Of a stretch of DNA of 27,079 nucleotides, positions 14,806-22,030 are shown piece after piece (position 1 is the stretch's first letter; each line of letters starts with the position of its first letter). This stretch comes from Thermoplasmata archaeon. GTDB lineage: Archaea; Thermoplasmatota; Thermoplasmata; Sysuiplasmatales; Sysuiplasmataceae. The position numbers and the translations under genes were made by a program. A model generated the notes under the pieces. That model saw nothing but the letters and a program-made list of their open reading frames with translations. It was not told where the DNA came from and searched no databases. The stretch lies in NCBI GenBank assembly GCA_021811925.1, contig JAKAPY010000004.1, positions 1-27,079 on the forward strand, written 5' to 3'.

Positions 14806-15411
14806 GTGATTAAAATAGCAACGAGAACGAAAGAAACGATACCCACGGCATTTACGGGTGCCTTCATAGCCGGATTGACTGTACTGATGACCGCGTCCTT
14901 CGTGCTGCCAAAACCATGGGCAATACTGTTTCCCCCATGGGCTGTCTTCATCACATGGGCGGGCTACTTCGCTGCAGGCGGAGGCGGCAAGGGGCAGGCG
15001 CTGCCAACATTCAAGAAGATGTACATCGCAATCCTGTGGGGGGACATCTGGGGTCTGGCCGGCGGCCTGGGGCTTGTATTCGTCGTGGGCAAGATGGGCC
15101 TTTCTCTCCCGCTCTCGCTCCTGCTTGACGGGATTGTGATATTCCTTGTTAACCAGCCAATACTCTGGGGAACAAGGTGGTGGGGGCCGATAAAATACAC
15201 TCCTGCCATCTTCTACGGTTTCGCCACATTCTTCAGCACATACTTCAGCGGTTTTGGATTCTATCCCGGTCCGATTGACCAGTACACTACGATTTTCTCA
15301 GCATTCATAACAGCATACATAGCAAACGCACTCGGCCCGATTGCGGCGTACCTGCAGGTCAGACTCGCAATGATAAAAGAGGTTCCTGTGGAAGACAGTG
15401 CAAAGAACTGA
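14806..15411 (+). CDS. DUF1097-type membrane protein, possible permease
   Basis: A 201-residue protein with about six membrane segments. The LPKPWAILFPPWAVFITWAGYFAAGGG segment (split over about residues 30-60) and the later Gly- and Trp-rich helices resemble DUF1097 proteins such as E. coli YcdZ. Their function is not established. It starts at a GTG eight bases after the amidohydrolase and is followed by a terminator, so the two form a unit. Coupling to a soluble ring-acting hydrolase suggests transport of its substrate or product, but that is inference. Family assignment by eye. Confidence 0.65.
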   Translation: MIKIATRTKETIPTAFTGAFIAGLTVLMTASFVLPKPWAILFPPWAVFITWAGYFAAGGGGKGQALPTFKKMYIAILWGDIWGLAGGLGLVFVVGKMGLSLPLSLLLDGIVIFLVNQPILWGTRWWGPIKYTPAIFYGFATFFSTYFSGFGFYPGPIDQYTTIFSAFITAYIANALGPIAAYLQVRLAMIKEVPVEDSAKN

Positions 15412-15423
15412 ACGCGTCCAGCC

Positions 15424-15444
15424 CCCCGGCCTGAACGGCCGGGG
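15424..15444 (+). terminator. GC-rich hairpin terminator
   Basis: Perfect eight-base-pair stem CCCCGGCC / GGCCGGGG with loop TGAAC, followed by AAACATTTTATTG. It lies just after the DUF1097-type gene and before the FdrA promoter, separating the two transcription units. Confidence 0.7.
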
Positions 15445-15476
15445 AAACATTTTATTGTCTCTGGAAGGAACATCAG

Positions 15477-15484
15477 TTTAAATT
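15477..15484 (+). promoter_or_regulatory. TATA-like box for the fdrA operon
   Basis: TTTAAATT lies 32 bases before the GTG of FdrA and predicts a leader of about ten bases. Confidence 0.5.
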
Positions 15485-15504
15485 GGCGCTTGCGCTAGAG
15501 CGCC
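15485..15504. promoter_or_regulatory. Inverted repeat between TATA box and fdrA start
   Basis: GGCGCT and AGCGCC separated by eight bases begin directly after the TATA-like box and end just before the predicted transcript start. A protein bound here would block polymerase, so this is a good candidate operator for substrate-controlled expression. Which regulator binds is unknown. Confidence 0.45.
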
Positions 15505-15516
15505 TAATATTCGCCG

Positions 15517-16983
15517 GTGATTGTTCTGAGTGAGGTTTATCACACTGTAGAGGGCAGGTATGTGGACTCCGTACTGCTGATGCAGATCAGCAGGGAAGTG
15601 GAGAAGATGGAAGGGGTGCAAAAGGCCGGTGCCATGGTAGCCACTCCCGAGAACATCTCATTTTTCAGGATTGCGGGCTTCAATCCGCCTCCTGGCGTAG
15701 GTGCAAACAGCATACTTCTTGCTGTGGACGCCGTGACCGGGCCGGCTGCCGATGCGGCAATAGGCAAAATGCTCGGCATGATAGAAAGCGGAACTTCGGG
15801 AGCGGGCCGCAGGTACAGGCTGGATGAACTGCCTTCGCAGATGTCGGCCGAAGATTATCCAGTGATGCTCATATCGACCCCGGGGCAGTATGTCAGGGAC
15901 ATTGCACTCGGCGCCCTTGATATTGGTGCAAACCTTCACATTTTCAGCAGCAACGTGCCGCTTGAGCAGGAACTTGAAATCAAGAGAAGGGGAAGGGACA
16001 GGGGGCTGCTTGTGATGGGACCGGACTGCGGCACATCCATCATCGACGGGCACGGCATCGGCTTTGCCAACAAGCTCAGCCCGGGAAATGATGTTGGCGT
16101 CATCGGCTCGTCTGGGACGGGCATACAGGAGCTCACCGTGCAGCTCGACGCGGCTGGTCTCCGCGTTTCATACGCAATAGGCACCGGCAGCAATGATCTC
16201 ACACCTGAAGTGGGCGGGATAACAACAGAGCAGGCAATAGCGATGCTACGCGGCAGGTGCTCATCCATAGCCATTGTGTGCAAGAAGCCGGACCCTGCGC
16301 TGCAGAAGAGTATAATTGCCAGGATTCAGGATTTGCCCTCGGCGTTCATCTCACTCGGCAGCAGCGAGTCGGGGGTTCACGGGAGGACGGGGGTCAGCGG
16401 AATAATAGACGAAGCGGTGGCCCACATCTCCAGGGAGCTTGGAAAGGGGCATCCTCTCGCGGAAAAGGCTGTTGAGGCTGCAAGCCCGGGGCAGGGCAGA
16501 AGGCTCCTGAAGGGTTATTTCGTGGGCGGGAGCCTATGCTACCAGGCGCAGGCAATTCTGCACCGTGAAGGCATTAAGGTGTTTTCCAATTCGCCTCTGA
16601 GCCCGGAGTATTCGGCGGGTGGCGAGTTCAGGGACAGGAATGTGTGCATAGACACGGGCGCGGAGGAGTACGTTGCGGGAAGGCCACACCCCATGATCGA
16701 CCCTGTTTCGCGAAATTCATTCCTCGTCAGGGATAGCGGCAGGGCAGATGTCCGTGTCATTCTCTTTGACGTTGTTCTCGGCTTCGGTTCCTCTCCCGAC
16801 CCGCTTGATGGCCTGCAGGGGCTGGAGAAGGGGCCGGTAGCGGTTGCATCCATATGCGGCACTGCGCAGGACAGCCAGGGAATCGAGTCGGTCAGGAGGC
16901 AACTCGAGCAGAAGGGCGTGGTTGTATTCAGGTCTGCATCCAGGGCAGCGGCATACGCAGCCGCCGTAATGAAGGTGGAATGA
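15517..16983 (+). CDS. fdrA: FdrA/AllF-like carbamoyltransferase subunit
   Basis: A 488-residue protein related to succinyl-CoA synthetase alpha. In E. coli, FdrA (AllF) with AllG and AllH forms oxamate carbamoyltransferase, which converts oxalurate and phosphate to oxamate and carbamoyl phosphate. Visible features: VDSVLLMQISREVEK at the N-terminus, MGPDCGTSIIDG (about 167-178), the nucleotide-type loop GSSGTGIQE (197-205), TGSNDLTPEVGGI (223-235) and VAGRPHPMIDP in the C-terminal half. E. coli FdrA is about 555 residues and ends with a further domain of about 50 residues; here that domain is a separate gene two bases downstream. The start is a GTG. First gene of a four-gene operon. Confidence 0.88.
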   Translation: MIVLSEVYHTVEGRYVDSVLLMQISREVEKMEGVQKAGAMVATPENISFFRIAGFNPPPGVGANSILLAVDAVTGPAADAAIGKMLGMIESGTSGAGRRYRLDELPSQMSAEDYPVMLISTPGQYVRDIALGALDIGANLHIFSSNVPLEQELEIKRRGRDRGLLVMGPDCGTSIIDGHGIGFANKLSPGNDVGVIGSSGTGIQELTVQLDAAGLRVSYAIGTGSNDLTPEVGGITTEQAIAMLRGRCSSIAIVCKKPDPALQKSIIARIQDLPSAFISLGSSESGVHGRTGVSGIIDEAVAHISRELGKGHPLAEKAVEAASPGQGRRLLKGYFVGGSLCYQAQAILHREGIKVFSNSPLSPEYSAGGEFRDRNVCIDTGAEEYVAGRPHPMIDPVSRNSFLVRDSGRADVRVILFDVVLGFGSSPDPLDGLQGLEKGPVAVASICGTAQDSQGIESVRRQLEQKGVVVFRSASRAAAYAAAVMKVE

Positions 16984-16985
16984 GA

Positions 16986-17141
16986 ATGGCACAGATGAAA
17001 TTGAAGGTAATCAATGTAGGGACCGAGTGGTTCGTCCCGTTCCTTGAAGAGCAGGGTGTGGATGTGCTGAGGGTGGAATGGTCTCCGCCTGTTGAAAGGC
17101 CGAGCGACATAACATCAATACTCAGGAAACTGAGGAAGTGA
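16986..17141 (+). CDS. Stand-alone FdrA C-terminal domain
   Basis: A 51-residue protein containing LKVINVGTEWFVPFLEEQGV and DVLRVEWSPP. The NxG...F...L...V...WSP pattern matches the last 50 or so residues of E. coli FdrA as I remember them, where the two parts are one protein. The ATG lies two bases after the FdrA stop, in another frame, and the DUF1116 ATG follows after four bases. The spacing, the conserved pattern and the matching total length (488 plus 51 against about 555) support a real small subunit rather than a broken end. Similar stand-alone 'fdrA domain' proteins exist in bacteria, so fission rather than sequencing error is likely. Confidence 0.8.
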   Translation: MAQMKLKVINVGTEWFVPFLEEQGVDVLRVEWSPPVERPSDITSILRKLRK

Positions 17142-17145
17142 TAGC

Positions 17146-18384
17146 ATGGAGATAGGTGAAGAGATAGAGAAAGCGAACAGGAAAGCATTTGACATAATGA
17201 ACACGGGAAATGCGGTGCTCGTGGATTTTGGCCTCGCAGGGAAGGTCATCCCCGGGATGAAGGAAAATTACATACTCCATGCGGGGCCGCCTGTTGAATA
17301 CAGGAACATGATTGAATCCATGAAAGCGGCAGTGCAGGGCGCGCTTGTCTTCGACGGGAAGGCGGACACGATCGAGCAGGCCGACAGGATGGCACGGAGC
17401 GGCGACTTTGTTTTCAAGCCCTGCCACGAACTCTCAACTGTCGGGCCGATGGCAGGCATCACGACCCCCGGTATGTATGTCGCCGTGGTGGAGAACACGG
17501 CCTACAGGAACAGGACATACTGCAACCTGCATGAAGGAAGGGGTGCGATCCTCAGGTTCGGTGCAACCGGGAAGGAGGTAATTGACAGGCTGCACTGGAT
17601 GAATGATGTCATGGGCCCAGCCCTGAAGGAAAGCGTCAGGAAGAAACCAATTGACCTCAAGGCCATAGCCGCAGAGGGTGTGCAGATGGGGGACGAGCTT
17701 CACCAGCGTTTCAAGGCAACCTCGCTCCTTTTCCTCACATCGATTGCCTCATCGCTGCTGGAACAGGAAAAGGGGATGGAGGTGTACAGGTTCATTGCGG
17801 AAAGGGAGCAGTTCTTCCTCAACCTCTCAATGCCCGCAATGAAGGCAATTGCCGACGCCGCGGACGGCGTGAAATACAGCACGCTTGTTACCAGGCTGAC
17901 AAGGAATGGAGTCAACTTCGGAATACAGGTGAGCGGACTGAAGGGCAAGTGGTTTACCGGCCCGGCGGAGGTGCCGAAGGGACTCTACTTCATGGGCTTT
18001 TCACAGAATGACGCAGCAGGCGATTTCGGAGACAGCGCAATAATGGAGACAGGAGGGCTTGGAGGCATGGCGTCTGCGGCTGCTCCCGCTGTGACGAGGT
18101 TTGTGGGCGGCAATGCAAAGGATGCTATGCGCGTGACCGAGGACGCTTACAGGATAACGTACGGGCAGAGCAGGGACTTCCAGATACCCTCCCTTGACTT
18201 CAGGGGAACACCCCTGGCCATCGACATGCTCAAGGTGAATGAGACTGGAATATTGCCATCCATCAACACGGGCATAGCCCACAGGAAGGCGGGCATAGGG
18301 CAGATTGGCGCAGGCATCTCGCATCCGCCAATCGAAGCGTTCAACGATGCGCTCAGGGAATTTGCCAAAGTGTACGGCCTATGA
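17146..18384 (+). CDS. allG: DUF1116 protein, AllG (YlbE)-like carbamoyltransferase subunit
   Basis: A 412-residue protein of the DUF1116 family, the partner of FdrA in oxamate carbamoyltransferase of E. coli. Conserved blocks: HAGPP (45-49), KPCHELSTVGPMAG (91-104), NLHEGRGAILRFGA (127-140), WMNDVMGPAL (151-160), MGDELHQR (181-188), GFSQNDAAGDFGDSAIMETGG and the C-terminal NTGIAHRKAGIGQIGAG. Length is normal. The ATG is four bases after the small FdrA-domain gene, with AGGAAGTGA as ribosome-binding site. The stop overlaps the next start (ATGA), so production with DUF2877 is coupled. No membrane segment. The carbamoyl acceptor or donor in this organism is unknown. Confidence 0.9.
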   Translation: MEIGEEIEKANRKAFDIMNTGNAVLVDFGLAGKVIPGMKENYILHAGPPVEYRNMIESMKAAVQGALVFDGKADTIEQADRMARSGDFVFKPCHELSTVGPMAGITTPGMYVAVVENTAYRNRTYCNLHEGRGAILRFGATGKEVIDRLHWMNDVMGPALKESVRKKPIDLKAIAAEGVQMGDELHQRFKATSLLFLTSIASSLLEQEKGMEVYRFIAEREQFFLNLSMPAMKAIADAADGVKYSTLVTRLTRNGVNFGIQVSGLKGKWFTGPAEVPKGLYFMGFSQNDAAGDFGDSAIMETGGLGGMASAAAPAVTRFVGGNAKDAMRVTEDAYRITYGQSRDFQIPSLDFRGTPLAIDMLKVNETGILPSINTGIAHRKAGIGQIGAGISHPPIEAFNDALREFAKVYGL

Positions 18385-19193
18385 CGGATGTCATGGTGTC
18401 GGGGCCGAGGATTCACGGAAAAGGCCGCGGAAAGGTCATCCACTACTCCAGGCGTGCGGTCAATGTGGAGTTTGCCGGCAGGGTCGTCACAATCATGAAC
18501 AGGAACGGGACGGTCACGCCATCCGGGGTGGTGCTCGACGTGCCATTCATCGAAATGCCCTCCGAATGCACTCTCGAAGGAAAGGCATTCCACTCAGACG
18601 GCATATGTTTCACAATCCGCAATGTGATGGACATGCACATCGGTGCTTCCAGTACCCTGGACATTCGCTCTGCACTGAATGTGCTGCTGCCGTTTGCCTT
18701 TCCATTGCGAGGAAGCGTGATGAGTGCGCTCCTTCGGCAGCCTGGAAGCGGAACAGTCCAAGCGCTGAGCTCGCTTGAGAATGCTGTTTTCGATGACGAA
18801 GTGGCAGTTCTCGAAAGGGGAGGGGATTATGGCACCGTCGCCTCAGGCATGCTCGGAAAGGGCTTCGGACTCACGCCCTCCGGCGACGACTTTGTCGTCG
18901 GCATGATCGCAATACTCCGTTTAATCGGCCGCAGCACGGGTGGAATGGCGGAGGCCGTTGCCGCGCATGGCGACACCTTTTCGAGGACAATGCTCACCGA
19001 TGCGCTGGATGGCTTCTACTCCCTCCCGCTCCTTGCGCTGTTGAAATCTCTCCTTTCGGGGACGGCATCCGGCAGGGAAGTGGGGCAGCTGCTTTCGACA
19101 GGGCACACTTCGGGGCATGACACGCTTGCCGGCATGCTTTATGTCCTTGGCAGGGAGGCAGGAAGGAGCCTTCATGCTCCTTCCCCTCCGTGA
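18381..19193 (+). CDS. allH: DUF2877 protein, AllH (YlbF)-like subunit
   Basis: A 270-residue protein with the DUF2877 signature GKGFGLTPSGDDFVVGM (about 160-175) and a C-terminal TGHTSGHDTLAGM segment. In E. coli its relative YlbF (AllH) belongs to oxamate carbamoyltransferase with FdrA and YlbE. It overlaps the DUF1116 gene by four bases and is the last gene of the operon. Its coding end contains a strong hairpin (19161-19184). No cofactor motif beyond the Gly/Ser/Asp loop is visible, and its exact contribution to catalysis is not known to me. Confidence 0.85.
   Translation: MTDVMVSGPRIHGKGRGKVIHYSRRAVNVEFAGRVVTIMNRNGTVTPSGVVLDVPFIEMPSECTLEGKAFHSDGICFTIRNVMDMHIGASSTLDIRSALNVLLPFAFPLRGSVMSALLRQPGSGTVQALSSLENAVFDDEVAVLERGGDYGTVASGMLGKGFGLTPSGDDFVVGMIAILRLIGRSTGGMAEAVAAHGDTFSRTMLTDALDGFYSLPLLALLKSLLSGTASGREVGQLLSTGHTSGHDTLAGMLYVLGREAGRSLHAPSPP
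19161..19184 (+). repeat. Hairpin in the 3' end of the DUF2877 gene
   Basis: GGAAGGAGC and GCTCCTTCC form a perfect nine-base-pair stem with a six-base loop, inside the last codons. No T-run follows, so it may slow RNA decay or act as an untypical terminator. Confidence 0.4.
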
Positions 19194-19358
19194 TCGAGGG
19201 TAATGGACCTGGTAGCTGGTATGAATTCCATTATCTGGTCTTAATTACGCCGTCGGAACACAAAACGTTCAAGTAGTCTTTCGGGTTGAAAAACACATTA
19301 GCCCCGGCCCGGTGATGCCATAAGCTCATCTGCTGGGGAATTGGTAGGAATGAAATCA

Positions 19359-19925
19359 ATGGCAGAGAAGATAAAAATACTCGGTATTGTCGGCAGTCTT
19401 AGAAAATCGTCTTTCAACAGGGCGCTCCTGAACGAGGCGGCCAAGCTTTTGCCGCCCGACACCGTGCTTGAAATCACGGGGATAGAGGGCATACCTGTAT
19501 TCAACCAGGATGACGAAAACAAACTCCCCCAGGCCGTAGTGGAGTTCAAGAGGAAGATAAAGGAAGCGGATGCAATTCTTTTTGCCACCCCGGAGTACAA
19601 TTACTCGATCGCGGGGCCGCTCAAGAATGCAATAGACTATGCATCAAGGCCATATCCGGACAATTCATTTGCCGGGAAGGCAGCCGGAATTGTCAGCGCA
19701 TCCATCGGCATGCTGGGCGGAGCGAGGGCGCAGTACCATCTCAGGCAGACATTCGTGTTCCTCAACATGATTCCCGTCAACACGCCAGAGGTGTTTGTCA
19801 CATTCGCACCGCAGAAGTTTGACAGCAACATGAACCTGAAGGATGATGCAACAAAGCAGTACATGGCCCAGTTGCTCAAGAACCTGGTAGACCTTGCAAG
19901 GACCCTCAAGGGAAAGAAGGCATAG
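19359..19925 (+). CDS. NAD(P)H-dependent FMN reductase
   Basis: Flavodoxin-fold reductase of 188 residues that uses FMN and NAD(P)H, related to azo- and chromate reductases. GIVGSLRKSSFNRALL is the FMN-phosphate loop, and TPEYNYSIAGPLKNAIDYASRP is the family signature. I chose the ATG at 19359 because GGTAGGAA lies eight bases upstream; ATG 19350 and TTG 19341 are alternatives. It is a single gene that converges on the ETF operon. The physiological acceptor is unknown; supplying reduced flavin or detoxifying quinones are usual roles. Confidence 0.88.
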   Translation: MAEKIKILGIVGSLRKSSFNRALLNEAAKLLPPDTVLEITGIEGIPVFNQDDENKLPQAVVEFKRKIKEADAILFATPEYNYSIAGPLKNAIDYASRPYPDNSFAGKAAGIVSASIGMLGGARAQYHLRQTFVFLNMIPVNTPEVFVTFAPQKFDSNMNLKDDATKQYMAQLLKNLVDLARTLKGKKA

Positions 19926-19961
19926 GCGGCCAGGGCTTTTCCCCGGTAGGCAAACAATTTC

Positions 19962-20924
19962 TTAATTTTTCTTAAGTTCGCTTATCAGCGCCGGGACGAA
20001 TTTGAATATGTCGTCCACGACTCCTATGCCCGCGACCTTGAAGATGGGCGCATCCCTGTCCTTGTTCACTGCAACTATCAGCTCGCTGCCCGACATTCCG
20101 GAAAGGTGCTGGATTGCACCGCTTATGCCAAGTGCAACATACAGCTTGGGCCTGACCGTCTTGCCTGAGACGCCAACCTGCCTTCCCTTGGGTAGCCAGC
20201 CATTGTCTATTACCGGCCTTGAGCCGGCCAGGACCGCACCGTCGATGCTCTTCACAAGCTCTTCGAACACAGGAAGGTTTTCCTTCTTCTCGATTCCCCT
20301 GCCGACCGATACAATGACCTTGGCCTTCTCAATATCCACATCCTCCTTCGGCGGTGTCTCGTAACCGCTTACCTTTGTCCTCAGTTCAACCCCTGCAAAA
20401 TCCACGTCCTCTTTTCTAACAGGAGCAGGCTTCTGGGGCGGAAGGGCGGAGTAGGCACCCTGCCTCACGGTCACGATGCAGGGCAGGGGAAGTGAATAGT
20501 TTGCCTCGATCTTCCCTCCGTAGAGCTGCCTTGTTGCACCGAGGGTGCCTTCCTTTTTCGAGAGGTTCACGCAGTCCGAAAGCATTGCCATGCCGGTCGA
20601 GGCCGCAAGACCGGGGAAAAAATCCATTCCCTGCGATGTGTATGATGAAAGGACGACTTCGGGCCGCGCTTCCTTTATTGCAGTCAGCAGCACATGCTTG
20701 TACGCGTCATATGTGTAGTAGAGCAACTCGCTACTGTCGACAAGCACGACCTCGTCCGGACCATGCTCTGCCACCAACTGGGCAACCTTCTCCACACCTG
20801 AGCCCATGACAAGCGCTATGACCTTCTCCCCTTCCGAAGCGGTCTTCCTTGCTGCAGCGATCATCTCGAGGGAGACATCCTTCAGTTCGCCCTGCCTCTG
20901 TTCGCAGACAACTAGTATTGTCAT
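19962..20924 (-). CDS. etfA: Electron transfer flavoprotein alpha subunit
   Basis: A 320-residue ETF subunit. The N-terminal half is the nucleotide-binding-fold domain; the C-terminal half binds FAD: SVGRGIEKKENL, AGSRPVIDNGWLPKGRQVG, SGKTVRPKLYVALGISGAIQHL and NKDRDAPIFKVAGIGVV. With ETF beta it carries electrons from acyl-CoA dehydrogenases to a membrane quinone oxidoreductase, or in bifurcating forms splits electrons to ferredoxin. It starts four bases after the ETF beta stop. No ETF-quinone oxidoreductase is in the window. The acyl-CoA dehydrogenase at 8776-9975 is a natural partner. Confidence 0.92.
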   Translation of the reverse strand: MTILVVCEQRQGELKDVSLEMIAAARKTASEGEKVIALVMGSGVEKVAQLVAEHGPDEVVLVDSSELLYYTYDAYKHVLLTAIKEARPEVVLSSYTSQGMDFFPGLAASTGMAMLSDCVNLSKKEGTLGATRQLYGGKIEANYSLPLPCIVTVRQGAYSALPPQKPAPVRKEDVDFAGVELRTKVSGYETPPKEDVDIEKAKVIVSVGRGIEKKENLPVFEELVKSIDGAVLAGSRPVIDNGWLPKGRQVGVSGKTVRPKLYVALGISGAIQHLSGMSGSELIVAVNKDRDAPIFKVAGIGVVDDIFKFVPALISELKKN

Positions 20925-20928
20925 CTCC

Positions 20929-21735
20929 TCACCTCTGCAGTAGTCCCTTTTCCCGTAGCGACCTGACCAGCTGCGCCGCTTCCTCCTCCGGCGTGCCCTT
21001 CAGAATCAGAACATTGCTCGCCTTTTCCGCCGGGAAGCCTGCGCTTACGACTTTCACAAGATCGAACTTGCCTATGTCACCCTGTGCTGCACCTGCATCC
21101 TGCAACGAGACCGTCCTGATTTCTTTTCTTGTGGCCATTATAATCTTGCTCAGGGCGGCGTACCTTGGGGTGTTGATGCCTGTCTGGGTGGTGAGAAGGC
21201 ATGGCGTCCCGATTTGAAGAATCTCCTGAACGCCCTGCTCCAGGTCCCTCGAGACCCTGAACGCCTTTCCGCCTTCAAGCGGCTCAAGGCTTGTAATGAG
21301 GGAGGCGTGCGGAATGCCCATGAATTCAGCGACCATGGGGCCCATCCTGCTCGTCGCTGTGTCGAATGACTGTGAACCGCATATGACAACATCCGGCTTT
21401 TCCTGCGTGAGCAACGAACTGAATACCCTTGCCCTGGCAAGATCATCCAGCTTCTGAAAGGCCTCATCAACTATCATTATCCCCCTGTCGGCACCCTTTG
21501 CATAGCATTCCCGCACAACTTGAGTCATTCCCTTTCTTCTCGCTTCACCGCCTGCTGTGATGACGATGACTTCACCACCGAATTTCTCCTTCAGCCTGAG
21601 CGCCTCCTCAAGTGAGTAGCTGTCCTGCTCGTTAATCAGGAAATTCAGATCAGCCGTGTCAATGTCGTTTTCCTTCATTGTGAGCCTGACATTCTTCACA
21701 TCGGGTACTGCTTTTGCGAGCACAGCAATCTTCAC
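20929..21735 (-). CDS. etfB: Electron transfer flavoprotein beta subunit
   Basis: A 268-residue ETF subunit starting VKIAVLAKAVPDVKNVR, the normal ETF beta beginning. I therefore chose the GTG at 21735, not the longer frame whose extra residues (MVINRTPVSCHGDL) do not fit the family. Other landmarks are NEQDSYSLEEALRLKE, GADRGIMI, DVVICGSQSFDTATSRMGPMVAE and the C-terminal GTPEEEAAQLVRSLREKGLL. The TATA-like box at 21765-21772 predicts a leader of about eight bases. First gene of the ETF operon. A structured element lies just upstream. Confidence 0.92.
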   Translation of the reverse strand: MKIAVLAKAVPDVKNVRLTMKENDIDTADLNFLINEQDSYSLEEALRLKEKFGGEVIVITAGGEARRKGMTQVVRECYAKGADRGIMIVDEAFQKLDDLARARVFSSLLTQEKPDVVICGSQSFDTATSRMGPMVAEFMGIPHASLITSLEPLEGGKAFRVSRDLEQGVQEILQIGTPCLLTTQTGINTPRYAALSKIIMATRKEIRTVSLQDAGAAQGDIGKFDLVKVVSAGFPAEKASNVLILKGTPEEEAAQLVRSLREKGLLQR

Positions 21736-21764
21736 CAAATCACCATGACACGATACGGGAGTCC

Positions 21765-21772
21765 GATTAATA
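21765..21772 (-). promoter_or_regulatory. TATA-like box for the ETF operon
   Basis: TTATTAAT on the minus strand lies about 33 bases before the GTG of ETF beta. Read on the plus strand the same bases could drive a transcript through the structured element at 21815-21908. A second minus-strand candidate, CCTATATTC near 21965-21973, would place that element in the ETF leader. Confidence 0.4.
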
Positions 21773-21814
21773 ACCATTGTTTTTTCAGCGCTGCAAGGGT
21801 GATAATTTTATGCA

Positions 21815-21908
21815 TGTCCTGGATGCGAGTCCGCGTCCTTTGCGCACGCGACTCCATCCTCAACCTCGCATGGACAGCGGCGCCTTTTTCGGCGGAATAG
21901 CAAGGCGC
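21815..21908. other. Structured element with competing hairpins
   Basis: Fold A: GGATG-c-GAGT-c-CGCGT (21821-21835) pairs with ACGCG-ACTC-CATCC (21846-21859), 14 base pairs with two single bulges. Fold B: TGTCC (21815-21819) and ATGCGAG (21823-21829) pair with CTCGCAT-GGACA (21865-21876), 12 pairs with a three-base bulge. The folds share bases and exclude each other. A third hairpin, GCGCCTT (21880-21886) with AAGGCGC (21902-21908), follows. This suggests a regulatory or non-coding RNA; direction and function are unknown. Confidence 0.45.
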
Positions 21909-22030
21909 AAAGCAATGCCGAGCGGAGATTGAAAGCCAAGTGAGGAAATCCGAAACATCAGTGTGAATATAGGGCTCCATGTGATTCACCGGCGCAGATC
22001 GTCTACCGCGCTTCCATTAATGTAGGGGAT

